This document shows, piece after piece, positions 50,955-63,848 of a stretch of DNA of 64,000 nt. Location: the NCBI GenBank assembly GCA_034509735.1, contig JACGWO010000012.1, positions 20,613,188 to 20,677,187 of the forward strand, read 5' to 3'. The notes under the pieces were generated by a model. The model was not told the DNA's origin. It saw only the letters and a list, made by a program, of their open reading frames with translations, and did no database searches. Made by a program: the position numbers and the translations under genes. The first letter of the stretch is position 1. Every line of letters starts with the position of its first letter. The DNA is from Sesamum alatum. Its lineage: Eukaryota; Streptophyta; Magnoliopsida; Lamiales; Pedaliaceae.

Positions 50955-51420
50955 CTAGCCGTTGAGGCACGTCGTTCTTGCGTGCATATAATAAATATTT
51001 TTTTATATTTTGAAATATATTATAAATAAGAGTAAAATATATAAACTAATACATCACATTAAAAAAAAGAAAAGAAATAAAAAACTAATTTATCAATTAA
51101 TACAAATTTTGAAAAGTTAAATAAAGTAGTTATCTTATCAATTGAAGGTTATTTTTGGCATTACAAAAAAATGGTGCGGCAGTGTATTAACTGCCATTTG
51201 TGAGTACAAAAGGGATTTCTTTTATATAACTAACCGTCGTGGCACGCCGTTCCGCATACATATAATAAATAAGAGCAAAATATATAAACTAATACATTAT
51301 ATTAAAAAAAAATAAAAAAAAACTAATTTATCAATTAATATATAATTTAAAAAATAAAATAAAATAATTATCTTATCAGTTGTCGAATTTTATCATCACA
51401 GTCCCACCAATATGTTGAAA
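50955..51420 (-). mobile_element. Two tandem Helitron 3' segments
   Basis: The terminus at 50955 (CTAG before T on the minus strand) has hairpin arms GCACG and CGTGC. A second, similar terminus lies at about 51228, ending TTAG with arms GCGTGCCACG. Downstream of each, the same AT-rich sequence repeats (TAATAAATA, then GTAAAATATATAAACTAATA, then ACTAATTTATCAATTAATA). The two copies are about 270 bp apart in the same orientation. The 5' ends were not located. Confidence 0.5.
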
Positions 51421-51705
51421 CTAAAATCAGTTTCTACTAAATCCAACATTATAAGTCAACCATTCCCAACCCAATATAAATATATTTGCAATTCATAAAG
51501 CCCAGTGGGCCAGGTATTTTCTCTAATTATATTATGGCCCAAATACCAGAAGAAGGCCCATTTACAGCCCAAAGTTCCTCAACACCCAACCCTAAAACCC
51601 ATTTTCTCTTCGTACATCTTCATATAAGAATCCTACGTCGCCGCTGCTCTCTCTTTAATCACAGAGCTCAGGAAAGAAATCTAGGGTTTCTGCAACCTCG
51701 CAGCA

Positions 51706-52666
<961 letters not shown>

Positions 52667-54801
52667 GGGTCTCGACTTTGGAGGGTAGTTTTGATTTTAT
52701 TGTTACGTCTTTTATTGTCACCGTGAAAGCAAAGAACAATTGAATTTTGGGAATGTCATTTTTCTTATGGTTATCGATTTGATCGCACCAGCTACTTAGT
52801 TAATTTTGTTTGTGTTCTCCAATTACATTTTAATACAGATTGATGAAAGACCATTATTTGCTTTACTGTGCACTACCCTGGATGTTCACTTGTTTTGTTA
52901 CCCAAATTCATCCTACTCTTTGAATCTCAATTTTCTTTCCTCAAGCCAATGATTAATGAATGGCGGAGTTCCCCATTTGTTGGTGTAGCTTTGTACAATT
53001 GCTTTAAGTTCCTGATATTTGCCTTTGGTTATCCTGGAAGCTGACAACTTGTTGCATTGAGAATAGCTTAGTATTGAGCTCACTCTGGTACACTGCAGAA
53101 AAATTGAGGTCATTTTAATGGGTGTTTGTGGCGATTGATTCGTGTCATTTTAATTCAGGACAGAACTACCTTACTGGTCATTTTCTTCTCTTTGTTACAT
53201 TGGTGCCCTGTTCTTCTATAAATATTTGTCGAGTCACAAGTAGCTTTCCTGCAAGTCCTGTGATTACGGGCGGAAATGAGTTAACAGAGGTGGTAGAAAG
53301 TGAATTTACGTTTGCACACTTGGAATGAAAATGTTATAGGTTCATGGGCCGAAGTGTGTTTAGCTAATTAGCTTCTCTCTCTTTTGTGTTTCGCCAGTTT
53401 AATTTTCTTATTCTGCACAAAGCTTTGGATGTTTGTGTTTGAGCAATGAACTAAAACTAATTTCTTAGCTGCATGAAACTGGACATTGCTTGCAAACTAG
53501 TGAAGAAAAACTCAACCTCCATAAGATTTCTGATTTAGTGTTAAATTTATTCTAAGAAACCAGGAGAAAAAGTAGGTCTCTTCAATTCGATTAATCAAAC
53601 TAAATTGATATTTCGGTTACCCGAAAATTTCTACTTGATTAATTTTTTTTAACAGTTTGATTTTATTAAAATTGAATAACAGAATTTTGTAAAAAGAATA
53701 AATTATATAATGTAATTTATAATTTATATATAATAATACTAAAAAGATTGTACCGATTGAATTGTATCAATTTTTGTTTTTAAATAAATCAAACATCAAA
53801 CTGAGTACAAACTAAAATTTGGCTCGATTGGTTTCTGGTGAATTTTGAACACCCTTAAAACAAACGCTTTCTCAGACTCCATTCATCTAAGCGATGAATT
53901 TAACAGAGTTAAGGACACCCAGAAAAGGTAGGTCCAGCTCCATCACAGCATCAGCAATGCAGGTTCGGAGGCAGTTTGGTTTCATTTCTTTTTGTTTTGT
54001 TCTTCCTCAACCTCCGGAAAGGCAAACAACATTTATTACAATTTGTGATTGTAAATGAAGGCCGCCGACAGTAATCTCTTAACTGTGACACCAATCCATA
54101 CACTAAACAAAAGATGAAAACTTGTGTATGCAAGAAAGATGCACCAACCCCAGGTAACAAAATGAATGCAAGAATGAAAAGTATAGAGTGTTGGACAAAG
54201 CTTGTGTAAGAAAATAACCCCTAAAGTAGCAGAAAGCAGAGATTGTTTGATAGCTGATCTTTTTCTCTTACACATTAAAATCCAATGTCATTTCTAACCC
54301 AGGTCGTAGATTGAGTTGAACTTTAGAAGTAGGACAATTTGGTAGTACTGACCAAGTGTAGTTCTGTGAAAAAATATCTTCATCTATATTAGACTTGGCT
54401 ACTCCTAATAGCGTACTCCAGATTTATTTTCTAATTCCATTGTCTTTTTTGCTGGTAGACCGATCTCTGTCGAGTTGATTTCTTACATCCATACTTCAGA
54501 TTTCACACCTCTCTTTCCTGCATTAGTACACAATACCATATGGAAACAAGCCCAACAAATTTGGAGCTTTAACAGCAAATAGGCATATAAAGATGGAAGA
54601 AACCTTTTCAAAGGGCCAACACATTCTATAACAAAACTTGGTTAGAAATGCTTTTGCGAATCCCATCTTCTCCACTAGCAAGAACATCAGTCCCAAGCTG
54701 GAACACATAATTTCTGTAGAAATTTCTCCAAACAATGCGATTCTAGTGAGGTAGTGAATAAAAAGGAGGGCCTACTCAATGCAGAAGAACAAAGAATGAA
54801 A
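52667..54801. other. Intergenic; no gene recognised
   Basis: About 2.1 kb between the eL37 stop and the minus-strand exon-like frame. Short frames on both strands show no family resemblance, and 53.6-53.8 kb is AT-rich. Confidence 0.45.
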
Positions 54802-55029
54802 TCAAGCAGAAACTCCAGAAGTGTTTTCATATGGATTAGAGGACTTGATGGATGTCAATGGTGGGGATATAGTGGCGTCGTCTACTACTACACCTTCCTC
54901 ACCTGTCTCCTTTATCTTGGAATTGTTGGCAAATTTGTCATGGATATGTATCAGAAACCCATCTTCTCTAATCCTCAGAGGAAGAAACAGTTCAACAAGG
55001 AAATCAGACTCAGGCCATGCAGAGTCAAT
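54802..55029 (-). other. Candidate terminal coding exon of an unrecognised gene
   Basis: The minus-strand frame stays open for 76 codons from a TTGATAG acceptor at 55030 to TGA at 54802. It reads like protein: WPESDFLVELFLPLRIREDG, then FLIHIHDKFANNSKI and VVVDDATISPPL. It is in phase 0 and does not join the exons at 55309-55562 without an extra small exon. An overlapping plus-strand frame (54821-55048) is also open, so coding status is uncertain. No family recognised. Confidence 0.33.
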
Positions 55030-55308
55030 CTATCAACTACCGCATTAGCTTGATGTGATTACCCAAGAAACAGAGAATGAAATTAAAGATTTAAAAGAGG
55101 AAGTTTGTAGGTCCTTTGTCTTTTATTGGTTTCCCTTGATCGGAATAACAGCATACAGGCAAGCATAAGAAAAGGAGTTATATGAACATTAAAATCAAGG
55201 TAAGAGTTCATGTGAGTTGTATCTCCTAATCTGAAATCAGACAACTGAGTTGAAACTGTGAAATCAATCGGAACGAAAAAGATGCACATATTGTATTTAT
55301 TGACTCAC

Positions 55309-55562
55309 TATTTCTTTTTCACCAGACCATCTTTAGCAAATGATTCAATTGTTTCCAAGAGATCATCTTGGCAACTGTAAAGCTTTATGCTATGCTCTTC
55401 AAAAAACAAATACACAGAGAGAGATAAGAGCTACCTGTAGGACACTTTCCCTTGCAGCCAAACAATAGTATGAGCCCAAGAAACAACTCCTCGACATTCT
55501 TCTTCAAGTTCCGACTTGACAATGCCAAGATCAGCATCTATGACAAGATCGTCGGTCTTCAT
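55309..55562 (-). CDS. Candidate small two-exon gene downstream of PDX1.2
   Basis: Exons 55562-55435 and 55389-55309 join in frame across a GT-AG intron. They give MKTDDLVIDADLGIVKSELE, then a hydrophobic stretch VVSWAHTIVWLQGK, then LYSCQDDLLETIESFAKDGL and a Lys-rich end. Unspliced, the frame ends at TAG after 69 residues. The same spot (AAATA, then GTGAGT) is a good donor, so the gene may continue to the exon-like frame at 54802-55029. It begins about 320 bp after the PDX1.2 stop on the same strand. I do not recognise the protein; it may be a gene remnant. Confidence 0.38.
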
Positions 55563-55880
55563 AAATGAAGTTAAATGAATAGAACACCACAACAACGAAT
55601 GTTAGCTTCTCCACTTGCAACAAAAGCAATGCAATTCATTAGGTCCGAATGAAGTCTCACAATGCTCATACAAAGTTAACTACAACTACAATCCTTATTT
55701 CAATTCACCTATCAATTGAAAAGGGGTACAAGATCATTATCTCTTATTAGTTCAGTATGAAGACAAAAAAAGAACAATCAAACATGACAATCTTGAGAAC
55801 ACAACATTATACTACATCATTCCTTCATGCTCAAAAACAAGAATGATACAGAACAAGTGGCAAAACACTCATCAAACCAG

Positions 55881-56798
55881 TCAGTAACGACCTCCATCAT
55901 CAAATGGCTCGACCCTATGCTCACTCAGATTCAACCCTGCCATGGCATCCTCCAAACCACTACTCGCCTCCGCCAACTCCAACGGATCGTTATAATTCCT
56001 AACAGCCTGTATGATCGCCCGGACCCTCTTATATGGATCCAAACAATGAAAAACCTCCGGTCCCAAGAACACCCCATCACATCCCAATTGCATCATCAAA
56101 GCAGCATCAGCAGGCGTCACAATTCCTCCAGCTGCGAAATGCACCACAGGCAACCTCCCCATTTGCTTCGTCTGCGCCACAATGTCATAAGGCGCTTGAA
56201 TTCGCTTGGAAAATGCAAACACCTCATCCTCGTCCATGTTGTTCAAAACCCTGATTTCGCCCATAACTTTCCTCACATTGCGCACAGTTTCCATCACATT
56301 TCCCGAACCCGTCATATCCCCTTGCGTCCGTATCAACGCCGCGCCCTCTCTCACCCTCCTCAACGCCTCCCCCAGATCGCGGCACCCGCAAACAAACGTC
56401 ACCCGAAAATTGTGCTTATTGATGAAATGATCCTCATCCGCGATCGCCAAAACATCACTCTCGTCGATGTAATCAACGCCGATTGATTCCAAAATCTGGG
56501 CCTCGACGAAATGCCCGACCCGGGCCTTCGCCATTACGGGAATAGACAACGCTTGCTTGATTTCTTTAATCAGAGAAGGATCCGGCATCCGGGAAATCCC
56601 GGCTCTTCGCGGATCAGAGACGATTACGCAACACGCACCAGCTGATTCTGCGATCTTGGCTTGATCTAGATTCGTAACCTCCACAATGGCGCCGCCTCGG
56701 AGCATCTGGGCCATGGCGACTTTAATGGAGAACGAATTCTTCTTGGCGTCGGTGATGGCTGGGTTGCTGTAGAGCGTGACGGCATTGTCGTCGGCCAT
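55881..56798 (-). CDS. PDX1.2: PDX1.2-like pyridoxal 5'-phosphate synthase pseudoenzyme
   Basis: A single exon of 305 residues with the PdxS/SNZ (beta/alpha)8 barrel: [88 protein letters not shown] and [13 protein letters not shown]. Catalytic PDX1 needs two lysines. The first (Lys91 in VMAKARVG) is present, but the second is Gln159 in LIRTQGD, where active enzymes have K. The loop before RMPDP is also several residues shorter than in active PDX1. This and the wording (VIVSDP, VRVLNN-type) place it with PDX1.2, the non-catalytic subunit that assembles with PDX1.1/1.3 and supports vitamin B6 synthesis under heat stress. Arabidopsis PDX1.2 is induced by HSFA1, and a matching heat-shock element lies upstream. 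Confidence 0.9.
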   Translation of the reverse strand: MADDNAVTLYSNPAITDAKKNSFSIKVAMAQMLRGGAIVEVTNLDQAKIAESAGACCVIVSDPRRAGISRMPDPSLIKEIKQALSIPVMAKARVGHFVEAQILESIGVDYIDESDVLAIADEDHFINKHNFRVTFVCGCRDLGEALRRVREGAALIRTQGDMTGSGNVMETVRNVRKVMGEIRVLNNMDEDEVFAFSKRIQAPYDIVAQTKQMGRLPVVHFAAGGIVTPADAALMMQLGCDGVFLGPEVFHCLDPYKRVRAIIQAVRNYNDPLELAEASSGLEDAMAGLNLSEHRVEPFDDGGRY

Positions 56799-56954
56799 TT
56801 CTGAAACGTCGGAGAACAGAGTGGATCAGTATACTTGAAAAATCAACACTAGAACTCGAATTGAATTGCTTCTACTCTGGGCGGCAAGAAACGAATAATA
56901 TGAGAAGAATACAGAAGATGTCAGGGTATATTGGGGCGGTGGAGTCTTGGTGGG

Positions 56955-56967
56955 TTCCAGAAGATTC
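56955..56967 (-). promoter_or_regulatory. Perfect heat-shock element upstream of PDX1.2
   Basis: TTCCAGAAGATTC contains three alternating perfect units (TTC, GAA, TTC) with 2-bp spacing, the canonical binding site for trimeric heat-shock factor. It lies 157 bp upstream of the PDX1.2 start codon. A further two-unit site GAATGTTC is at 56990-56997. Confidence 0.75.
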
Positions 56968-57156
56968 CTGGGGGGAATTGGAGAATGTAGAATGTTCTAT
57001 GGTTTCCCGGAGAAGAAAACCCTCTCTTTCAAGAGGAATCAAACCGCTGCAAGAAGTTCAAAATTGATGAAGCCAAACACGGCCTAAGGCTTTGTTTGGT
57101 TAGATACTAATAGTGGAAAACTATATTCTTGAAAAGTATTTAGTACAATTTATTTA

Positions 57157-57434
57157 GGGATAATTTCATTTAGACCCCTTAATCTATAGTTTATTTACAC
57201 AAACTATTCTTTCCTTTTGCATAATTACAGAAATCACCCTTAATAGTCAAAAAATAGGGATAGTTTGTGTAATAATGTCGATACTTTTGAAGGGTGTAAG
57301 CGTAATTTAAAAAAAATGGGAGTGGTTTGTATAAATGATGCTTATATCATAGTGGGTGTATGTGTAATTATTCAAAAGGCATGGGTGATTTGTATATACA
57401 GACCATAGATTAGGGGTATAAATATAATTATCCC
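57157..57434. mobile_element. Mutator-like MITE, family B
   Basis: The ends GGGATAATTTCATTTAGACC and TATAAATATAATTATCCC are bracketed by the perfect 9-bp direct repeat ATTTATTTA (57148-57156 and 57435-57443; low complexity, so weaker evidence alone). Second copy of the element nested at 35068-35347. Confidence 0.8.
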
Positions 57435-58489
57435 ATTTATTTATTAAAAAAAAGAAAAATATTTAATACACACTCTTAAAATCTAAATTCAGTTCACATA
57501 TTATATATATATATATATATACTCTATGTATCTTGTAAAAATGTCCTATTTTAATATTTTTTATTTTTTTAAATATTTCAATTTCACATTTCCTCTTTTT
57601 TATATTTTTAATATAATATTTAAAATAATTACATGCATATTTGAGCGTGCAAGATAAATCAAAATAAGAAACTTAATAAATTAGTCTAGTGAAATTATCA
57701 TTTGATGAATTATTTTATAAATTTTCACTTTTCTCTAATATTTTATATAGCTATAGGTTCGTGGTTTAAATCTCTTTTATCCAAATTCCCGAAGAATAAA
57801 TAGAAAAAATGTTAATCCAATGATAGCTTGCTCAAATAATATGGTTGAAATATCAAAATTAGTATATTGTAGGTTTGGGTTCTATATTTTGTACGGCTAT
57901 TTCATAATAATTTCTTTATTTCTATTTTTTAATATAATATTTTATTTAAATCTATTAATATCTCAATGAACATTTGTAGATTAAATACGGCAAACAATAT
58001 TAAAAAAAATTATATTTGTAACAAATAATAGAAAATAATTGATGAATCTGCTTTGCACGTATCCGACTTCTTGGACGAACATAGGCCCAACTCTTCAATA
58101 ATATTTTTATTTTCTTTTTATTTTTTTGTTTCTAGTTTGGTTCTGAATAAAATTGGAGGTGTGATGGTATAATTTGATCTAATCCAATTAGATAAATATC
58201 AATAAAAAAATATTAATTTATCCCATCTCATATTTTATATGATCAGGTCCTATCAGTCATTTAACACAGATAAAAGTAAACGATCCCATAGTGTGAAACA
58301 AATTTTCTCCTCAAATATTTGTCATAAACTAAAATTGTGTTCTTATTCTTAAATAATAATGATGATTAAGTTTTTGTTAATCGAAAATATTGAAACAGAA
58401 GAATTCTATTAAGGGCGTAGTCTTTTTTAGGTCGTTATAGAGATGAGTATGCTCATTATCACGAGTTGAGCCAGCGACCCTTTATTATT

Positions 58490-59960
58490 TTATTTTTTTT
58501 AATTTGTCGTTTTTAAATTTAATTTTAGTTATCGTTAATTTATATTTTAATTTACTAATTAAATTTTAGTGTATTATCGACCCTTTATTATAATTCTTTT
58601 TATTCATTATAATTAAATTTTTTTTCTATAATTTAAATACAAAAAAATAATTTACTTTATGATAATTTAAACATTATAATTATAAAAAATTAGAATTAGA
58701 AATAATACACTAAAAAATTACATAAAAATGTGTACTCAAGTATTTGGTACATTATTTTGCCGTCGACGACCCTGCCTTTGGACATTACTTTTATTCAAAG
58801 GACCTTGATTTTGTCGTGCTTGACTGCGAATTTGTTGCCTTGCACGAGCTTGTGCTCAATCCATCTAATGAAATAACTGTGGAAGATGGATATGAGGAGT
58901 GGTATGATGACATTACACGTTGTTTCATATCGCCATCTGCTCAAATGCGTGTTGAAAGCGGGTATCAACCTGAACATGCAACTTCGTGGCAAATGGTGGT
59001 ACACTATCTCATAAACATACTTTTTTCTAATCATAGTCTTCGCTTTCCATACGTTTAAATTACACACTTATAATATATTCGGTGAACTTTAGCTTGACTA
59101 GATGGAAACGCTACGAATAAGTTGTGAAATTACACCCGATCAACTAGAGGCATATCGTCAAGCAATGACGACATATTTGGACATATATCGAAATGTTGTT
59201 CAAATTGCAACAAATCAACGAGTGGGACAAGATATGGCTCCTCAAAATCCATTGCCACAAGATGATGTTCTGTCCACATCCCACAGACAAACGCGAAGTC
59301 ATAGCAGGAGATCAACTCGCACAGTAGAAAAAGATACACTTGAGGTTGACATATCTACTGTGCATACATCTCAATTTTTTACAGAAGAATGCTACGTGCC
59401 TGAACCGCCTCAACAAGATGATAAGCTTCAATCGACTCCTTATATGCCAGTACATACAAAAGGTCATTACACAAATGTTGATTTGACCTTGGTCTTAGCA
59501 TCAATCAAACATATGCACCAGTACATAATGTTTCACCTATCCAATTTACATCATGGAGTACATATTGTGATCCAATAAAGTCGAGCTCTACAACATTATC
59601 AAGTCGGTTTTAAATTCATGCTGATTATGATGATTAAGAACAAAATGAACCAGCAAGTCCGAAAATACGATGACCTAGGCATATACGCCAAAGACATAAT
59701 TGTGTGACAGGCGGACATTATTAAATTTTGTAATTATATTGTTTTTATGTAAATTTTCAAGTTTATTAGTTATTGCAAAAGAATTTTAAAATTGTAATTA
59801 CATTATTGTATTGTAATAAATTAATTATAATTAACTTGAAATAATAAAATAAGATTTAATTAGTAAATTAAAATATAAATTAATGATAATACATTAAAAT
59901 TAAATTTAAAAAAATAAAATTAAAAAATTATATAAAAAAAAAAGATCGCTACCCCAGGCA
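58490..59960 (+). mobile_element. Inverted-repeat-bounded element carrying a plant mobile domain gene
   Basis: Left (about 58505-58580) and right (about 59850-59920) flanks are long inverted copies: AATTTATATTTTAATTTACT, followed by AATTAAAT, on the left matches ATTTAATTAGTAAATTAAAA, followed by TATAAATTAATG, on the right. They surround the plant-mobile-domain frame. PMD genes are known cargo of Mutator-like and other plant transposons. The outermost ends and target duplication were not found, so the borders are approximate. Confidence 0.5.
58744..59578 (+). pseudogene. Plant mobile domain (MAIN-like) C-terminal remnant
   Basis: Two exons (to 58995, then 59102-59578) join in phase 0. The first reads through DPAFGHYFYSKDLDFVVLD and YEEWYDDITRCFISPSAQ, which resembles the conserved WY...I...FISP end of PMD/MAIN-like proteins. 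The second is a variable helical and low-complexity tail ending at TAA 59576-59578. There is no ATG at the head of the first exon and the rest of the PMD domain is absent, so it is a truncated copy. Assignment rests on a short motif. Confidence 0.45.
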
Positions 59961-60485
59961 GCGATCAAGGCGGTCGCGAGCCGGGTCAACAATCCAACAA
60001 TAAAAAAAAAATATTAACAACTCCCTACCGGTCACATTTTTGTAATATGTACCGCTCCGGTGGTACACTGGTAATTTTGTTTTTTAGTAATATTAATATA
60101 AATGGGCCTAGATTTCGCTTTGCATTTCTCAATTGATATTTCCCTTTCAAGATATTTTAATAGAATATGAGCTAACATTCAAAACAAAGGCAACTTGTCT
60201 GCGTAATTTTAATTTTCTTATTATATGTATTAATCAAATCAAAGAAAAGAAATAAATAAATAATTGAAGTTAGGGGAGTCAATGGATAGAGTAAGACTAT
60301 ATCCAGGTTCATAGGTCGATTCAAAAACTCATAACTAGACCCAATGAATATTATTAAGCCCAAGTCTAGACCCATCAAAAATATATATATTAGGTCTTAG
60401 TTGGGTCTCTATTCATCAAGACCCATGGGTCTATGTACCGAATTTAGATCCATTTTTTTTTTCAATTCAATTGGATTATTATTTA

Positions 60486-60933
60486 GAGTAAATTACAATC
60501 ACTTCTCTGAAGTTTGACATAATTACAAATATTTCCTCGTTATTTGCAAAATTACAAATATCCCCTAACTTTAATGTGCATTTAATAACAAGCCCATTCA
60601 ATTAGATTTTCAATTCAATTTTTGTAATAAACTATTCCTTTTGGATTATAAGTTATAATTTTATATATTTTTTTAAAATTTTCTAAAATATTTTTGTGGA
60701 TTAATATTCTCTATTGATTATTTATTTTACTCACACTCAAATTTTTTATATTTTTTCAAATATTTTTTTTAAAAAAATAAAAAATTCATTAAAGATATAG
60801 TAATACTTTTCACATCTCTATTTGGGAACTACATAATTATATTCAATTTAAAGGCAGTATTTATAATTTTTCAAACAACGAGAGGATATTTATAATAATG
60901 CCAAAACTCATGGGAGGCAACTATAATTTATCC
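60486..60933. mobile_element. Mutator-like MITE, family A
   Basis: The inverted ends GAGTAAATTACAATCACTTC and CAACTATAATTTATCC are bracketed by the perfect 9-bp target duplication TATTATTTA (60477-60485 and 60934-60942). Conserved inner blocks include GACATAATTACAAATATTTC and CAAACAACGAGAGGATATTT. The length is 448 bp, with an AT-rich centre that differs from other copies. Confidence 0.85.
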
Positions 60934-61442
60934 TATTATTTATCAATCTATCTAAATTCAAGTAAACAAATCTTAAAAGCTTAAGACATCATAATCTTAT
61001 ATATCATGTAATTCTAATCATGTACATTTTTTAATAATAAACAATTGAATTATTAGTTACATAATATATTAATTAATTATGCCGGGTATATTTTTCAACA
61101 TCTTGATTGGCAATAATTTTTGGTTTAAAGTGGTGAAATTGAAGCTCAAAATTTTATAGCATTAATTCAATTTCTATTAAACTCAACAACCTAATTGAAG
61201 CTGATAAAACACAATAGAGTGCCGACATAAAAATATATTGATAGAACTAATTAATGAATGAATATTTACGGATGAAATGCTTATAATTAAAGACATTTCA
61301 ATCAACTCACATTCCCCAAAAACCAAAATTAGTTATTTTAACACTTTAAACCTCAATAATCAATAAATAGTATAGATCAGATAGTGCTTCCGCCTTCTTG
61401 AATGTGATTTTCAAGATGCTAACATAAATATAAGAGCCCTTA

Positions 61443-61675
61443 TCTACACTACTATAAAAAGAACCCTATTTTCGTACCAATTTTTAAATATCCACCTTTA
61501 GCTAAAATCCAATCATTCAATAAAATTTGATTACAATAATAATTTCAATATTTTTTTTTAATAAATCCACATTCATCACCATATTTGTTTCTCTTCACAT
61601 CTTTTTCTCTCTTCTTGCATGTCACACCATAATTCTTTTTGAATATGCTCGTGGTGACCATGTACAGTAGATTAA
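61443..61675 (+). mobile_element. Short Helitron, degenerate 3' end
   Basis: It begins TCTACACTACTATAAAAAG after an A. The 3' region ATATGCTCGTGGTGACCATG aligns with the 3' hairpin region of the copy ending at 2279. The expected CTAA appears as TTAA before T, so the terminus is mutated. Confidence 0.5.
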
Positions 61676-61890
61676 TCCGTCACAACAATCCTTACCAAAA
61701 TAAATAACAATTATTGAATTCTTTCTTGTCTACTCAGGATTTTATTGTTTTTTGTTCTAACTGGTCATAGACAAGTAATGATTTATCAATGTATATACTC
61801 CATTTTGCAGCAAGAACCACCAAATTCTCATTGCTCTCCAGGTTATATTTCCAACAAGAGCAAGTGGCATTACCAGAAGAGGATTTAGCA

Positions 61891-62697
61891 TCAAACACCT
61901 GCAGCTTTTGATATCTCATCTTCAATGCGCTGAATTTCATCTTTTATTTCTTGTGCCGTGCCTATTTGACTTTTCCTGCCATCGCTTACCAACTTGTACA
62001 GATGGCGTAAACATGACAGATACTCGGCTTTTAGTTGGGGAGAATCGGATATCGAATATTCAGATTCAAACTGCACAAGATAGTTAAGCATTAAGCTTTG
62101 CATCAGCATGTTTGAACATTTTTTACACAATAAAACCGACGTACATGTTATTCAAAGTTAACAAAAAGAACTCTGAGCTACATAGCTTGAGAACTGAAAT
62201 GCATTTAATCTAAAACCCATGCCACCAGCAAACTGATATTAAAGATAATACAGTATTACCGGAGACGACAATAAGTTCAGAACCAATTATTCAGCATGTA
62301 AAAATACTGTATGTTATCTATATCATAATGGAAACTTGGTTATTTCAAGGATGTCAATTTACAAAGAAAAGAATCATTTATAGTAAGTTTAAGATAAGAT
62401 GCTCCTTTCCTGCCTATATGATTTTATGAATTCGCACAATGTAAAACCTTTCGCTGCACTGCAGTTATGTTGAGGAAAGAAAGATAAGGAACTTCCTATC
62501 AAATTGCATAGTTATCAAGGAAACAAGATTGCTAAAAATAGTAATACGAGAATAACCAAACTACCTCTTTTACTCGCATAAAATAAACTAGAACCAGCTT
62601 CATGCTACTAACATAATGTGGGGTGTGGGGTGGGTACCTCCTTATAAGTAGAAACACATTGACAAAGAGCAGCATCAGCCTCATCAGGTAGGTATTC
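61891..62697 (-). CDS. 3' exons of an unidentified gene (partial)
   Basis: Two phase-0 exons (62697-62638 and 62070-61891) with good splice sites encode the last 79 residues of a protein. They read EYLPDEADAALCQCVSTYKE, then FESEYSISDSPQLKAEYLSC, LRHLYKLVSDGRKSQIG and a Glu/Lys-rich helix ending at TGA. It looks like a helical, possibly coiled-coil C-terminus. The upstream exons are not visible before the window ends at 64 kb, where the DNA is repeat-filled. I do not recognise the family. Confidence 0.6.
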
Positions 62698-63848
62698 CTG
62701 TTTTAATAAGCATAAAATCATATCTTCCAGCATTCGGAGGTGTAGATTCAGAAAACAAATGCTCAAATACACTTGATCCTCCTAAGGTGAAAAGTTAAGC
62801 ACCTGTTAATAGAATGGTCAAGAAAAAATATGTTCCACATCTTGTCAAATTAGTAAAAATATCAATTAGGTTCTCATTGTTGGAGTCAATAATCTCCAAG
62901 TGAAGCAGACTGGTGGCATGAAATTCATCCATATGATTAAGAGAGAGAACCAGGTTCTTGGTGACAATTCTGGGTTACGGAATACAGCAACTAATCTATT
63001 GTCAAAGGGGGGGTTCTCTCATGGACAAATTGTAGGAATTATTTACCTGAATAAAATGACTTATCCAGTTATCCTTCTGTAAGAGTTTAACATTTCTTTT
63101 AAGGGAAGTAATACATTCTCAAGCTTTTCCACTGATTGTTTGTTCTTGATTGATTATAGAGGTCAGGTTTCTTTACTCGTCTACTTGTACTCTTTTCCGA
63201 AATTAATAAATAGGTAAGGATCTAAACCAACCCTCCAGCATAAAATGTCTTTTGCTGAAAGATCAAATAAAGAAAGGGTAAATGCTACATTTTATCCCGT
63301 AAGTTTTTTGTATAGAATCAATTTAGTCCCTCAAGTTCATTTTTTGACTTCAGCATCCCTAAACTTTAGTTCTTGTCTCAATTTGGTCCCTCTTACCATT
63401 TTCCGGTGAAAACTTGGCCAGATTTTGACTTTTTAATAGTAAAATGGCCCAATTTAAGTTTGATTTTCTTATTTTCATCCCTTAAGTTTGTAAATTGTAA
63501 AATTATCCTTTTTTAGGCGTGAAACCAATTGTTTTTATATTTTTGTATTCTGACTATAATGTAATTATCTGACGTGAATAATGAAACTTTGTAACTTTTG
63601 TGAACATAATAAGAATAATATATTGCTTAACTTATAATAACTAGTCTCTTTTTTCTCATTTTCAGAAGTTACACAAAAAAATCAAAATTATGAATAAATT
63701 TTATAAAATTTATCTAATCTTAAAATATAATTAGTGATTTTTAATCTTAGAAGTTAAAAATAAGTCGAAGATATAAAATCCTAGCAATATTTATCAAATC
63801 TTAACAGTTAAGATTTTGGACAAAAAGTTGGTGGAATATACTTTTTAC

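Noticed and set aside
54821..55048. Plus-strand frame overlapping the minus-strand exon candidate
   Set aside because: No splice context or family match; the minus-strand reading looks more like protein, though neither is certain.
55827..56486. 219-codon plus-strand open frame
   Set aside because: It is antisense to PDX1.2, whose family match over 305 residues is unambiguous; the plus frame is a shadow.
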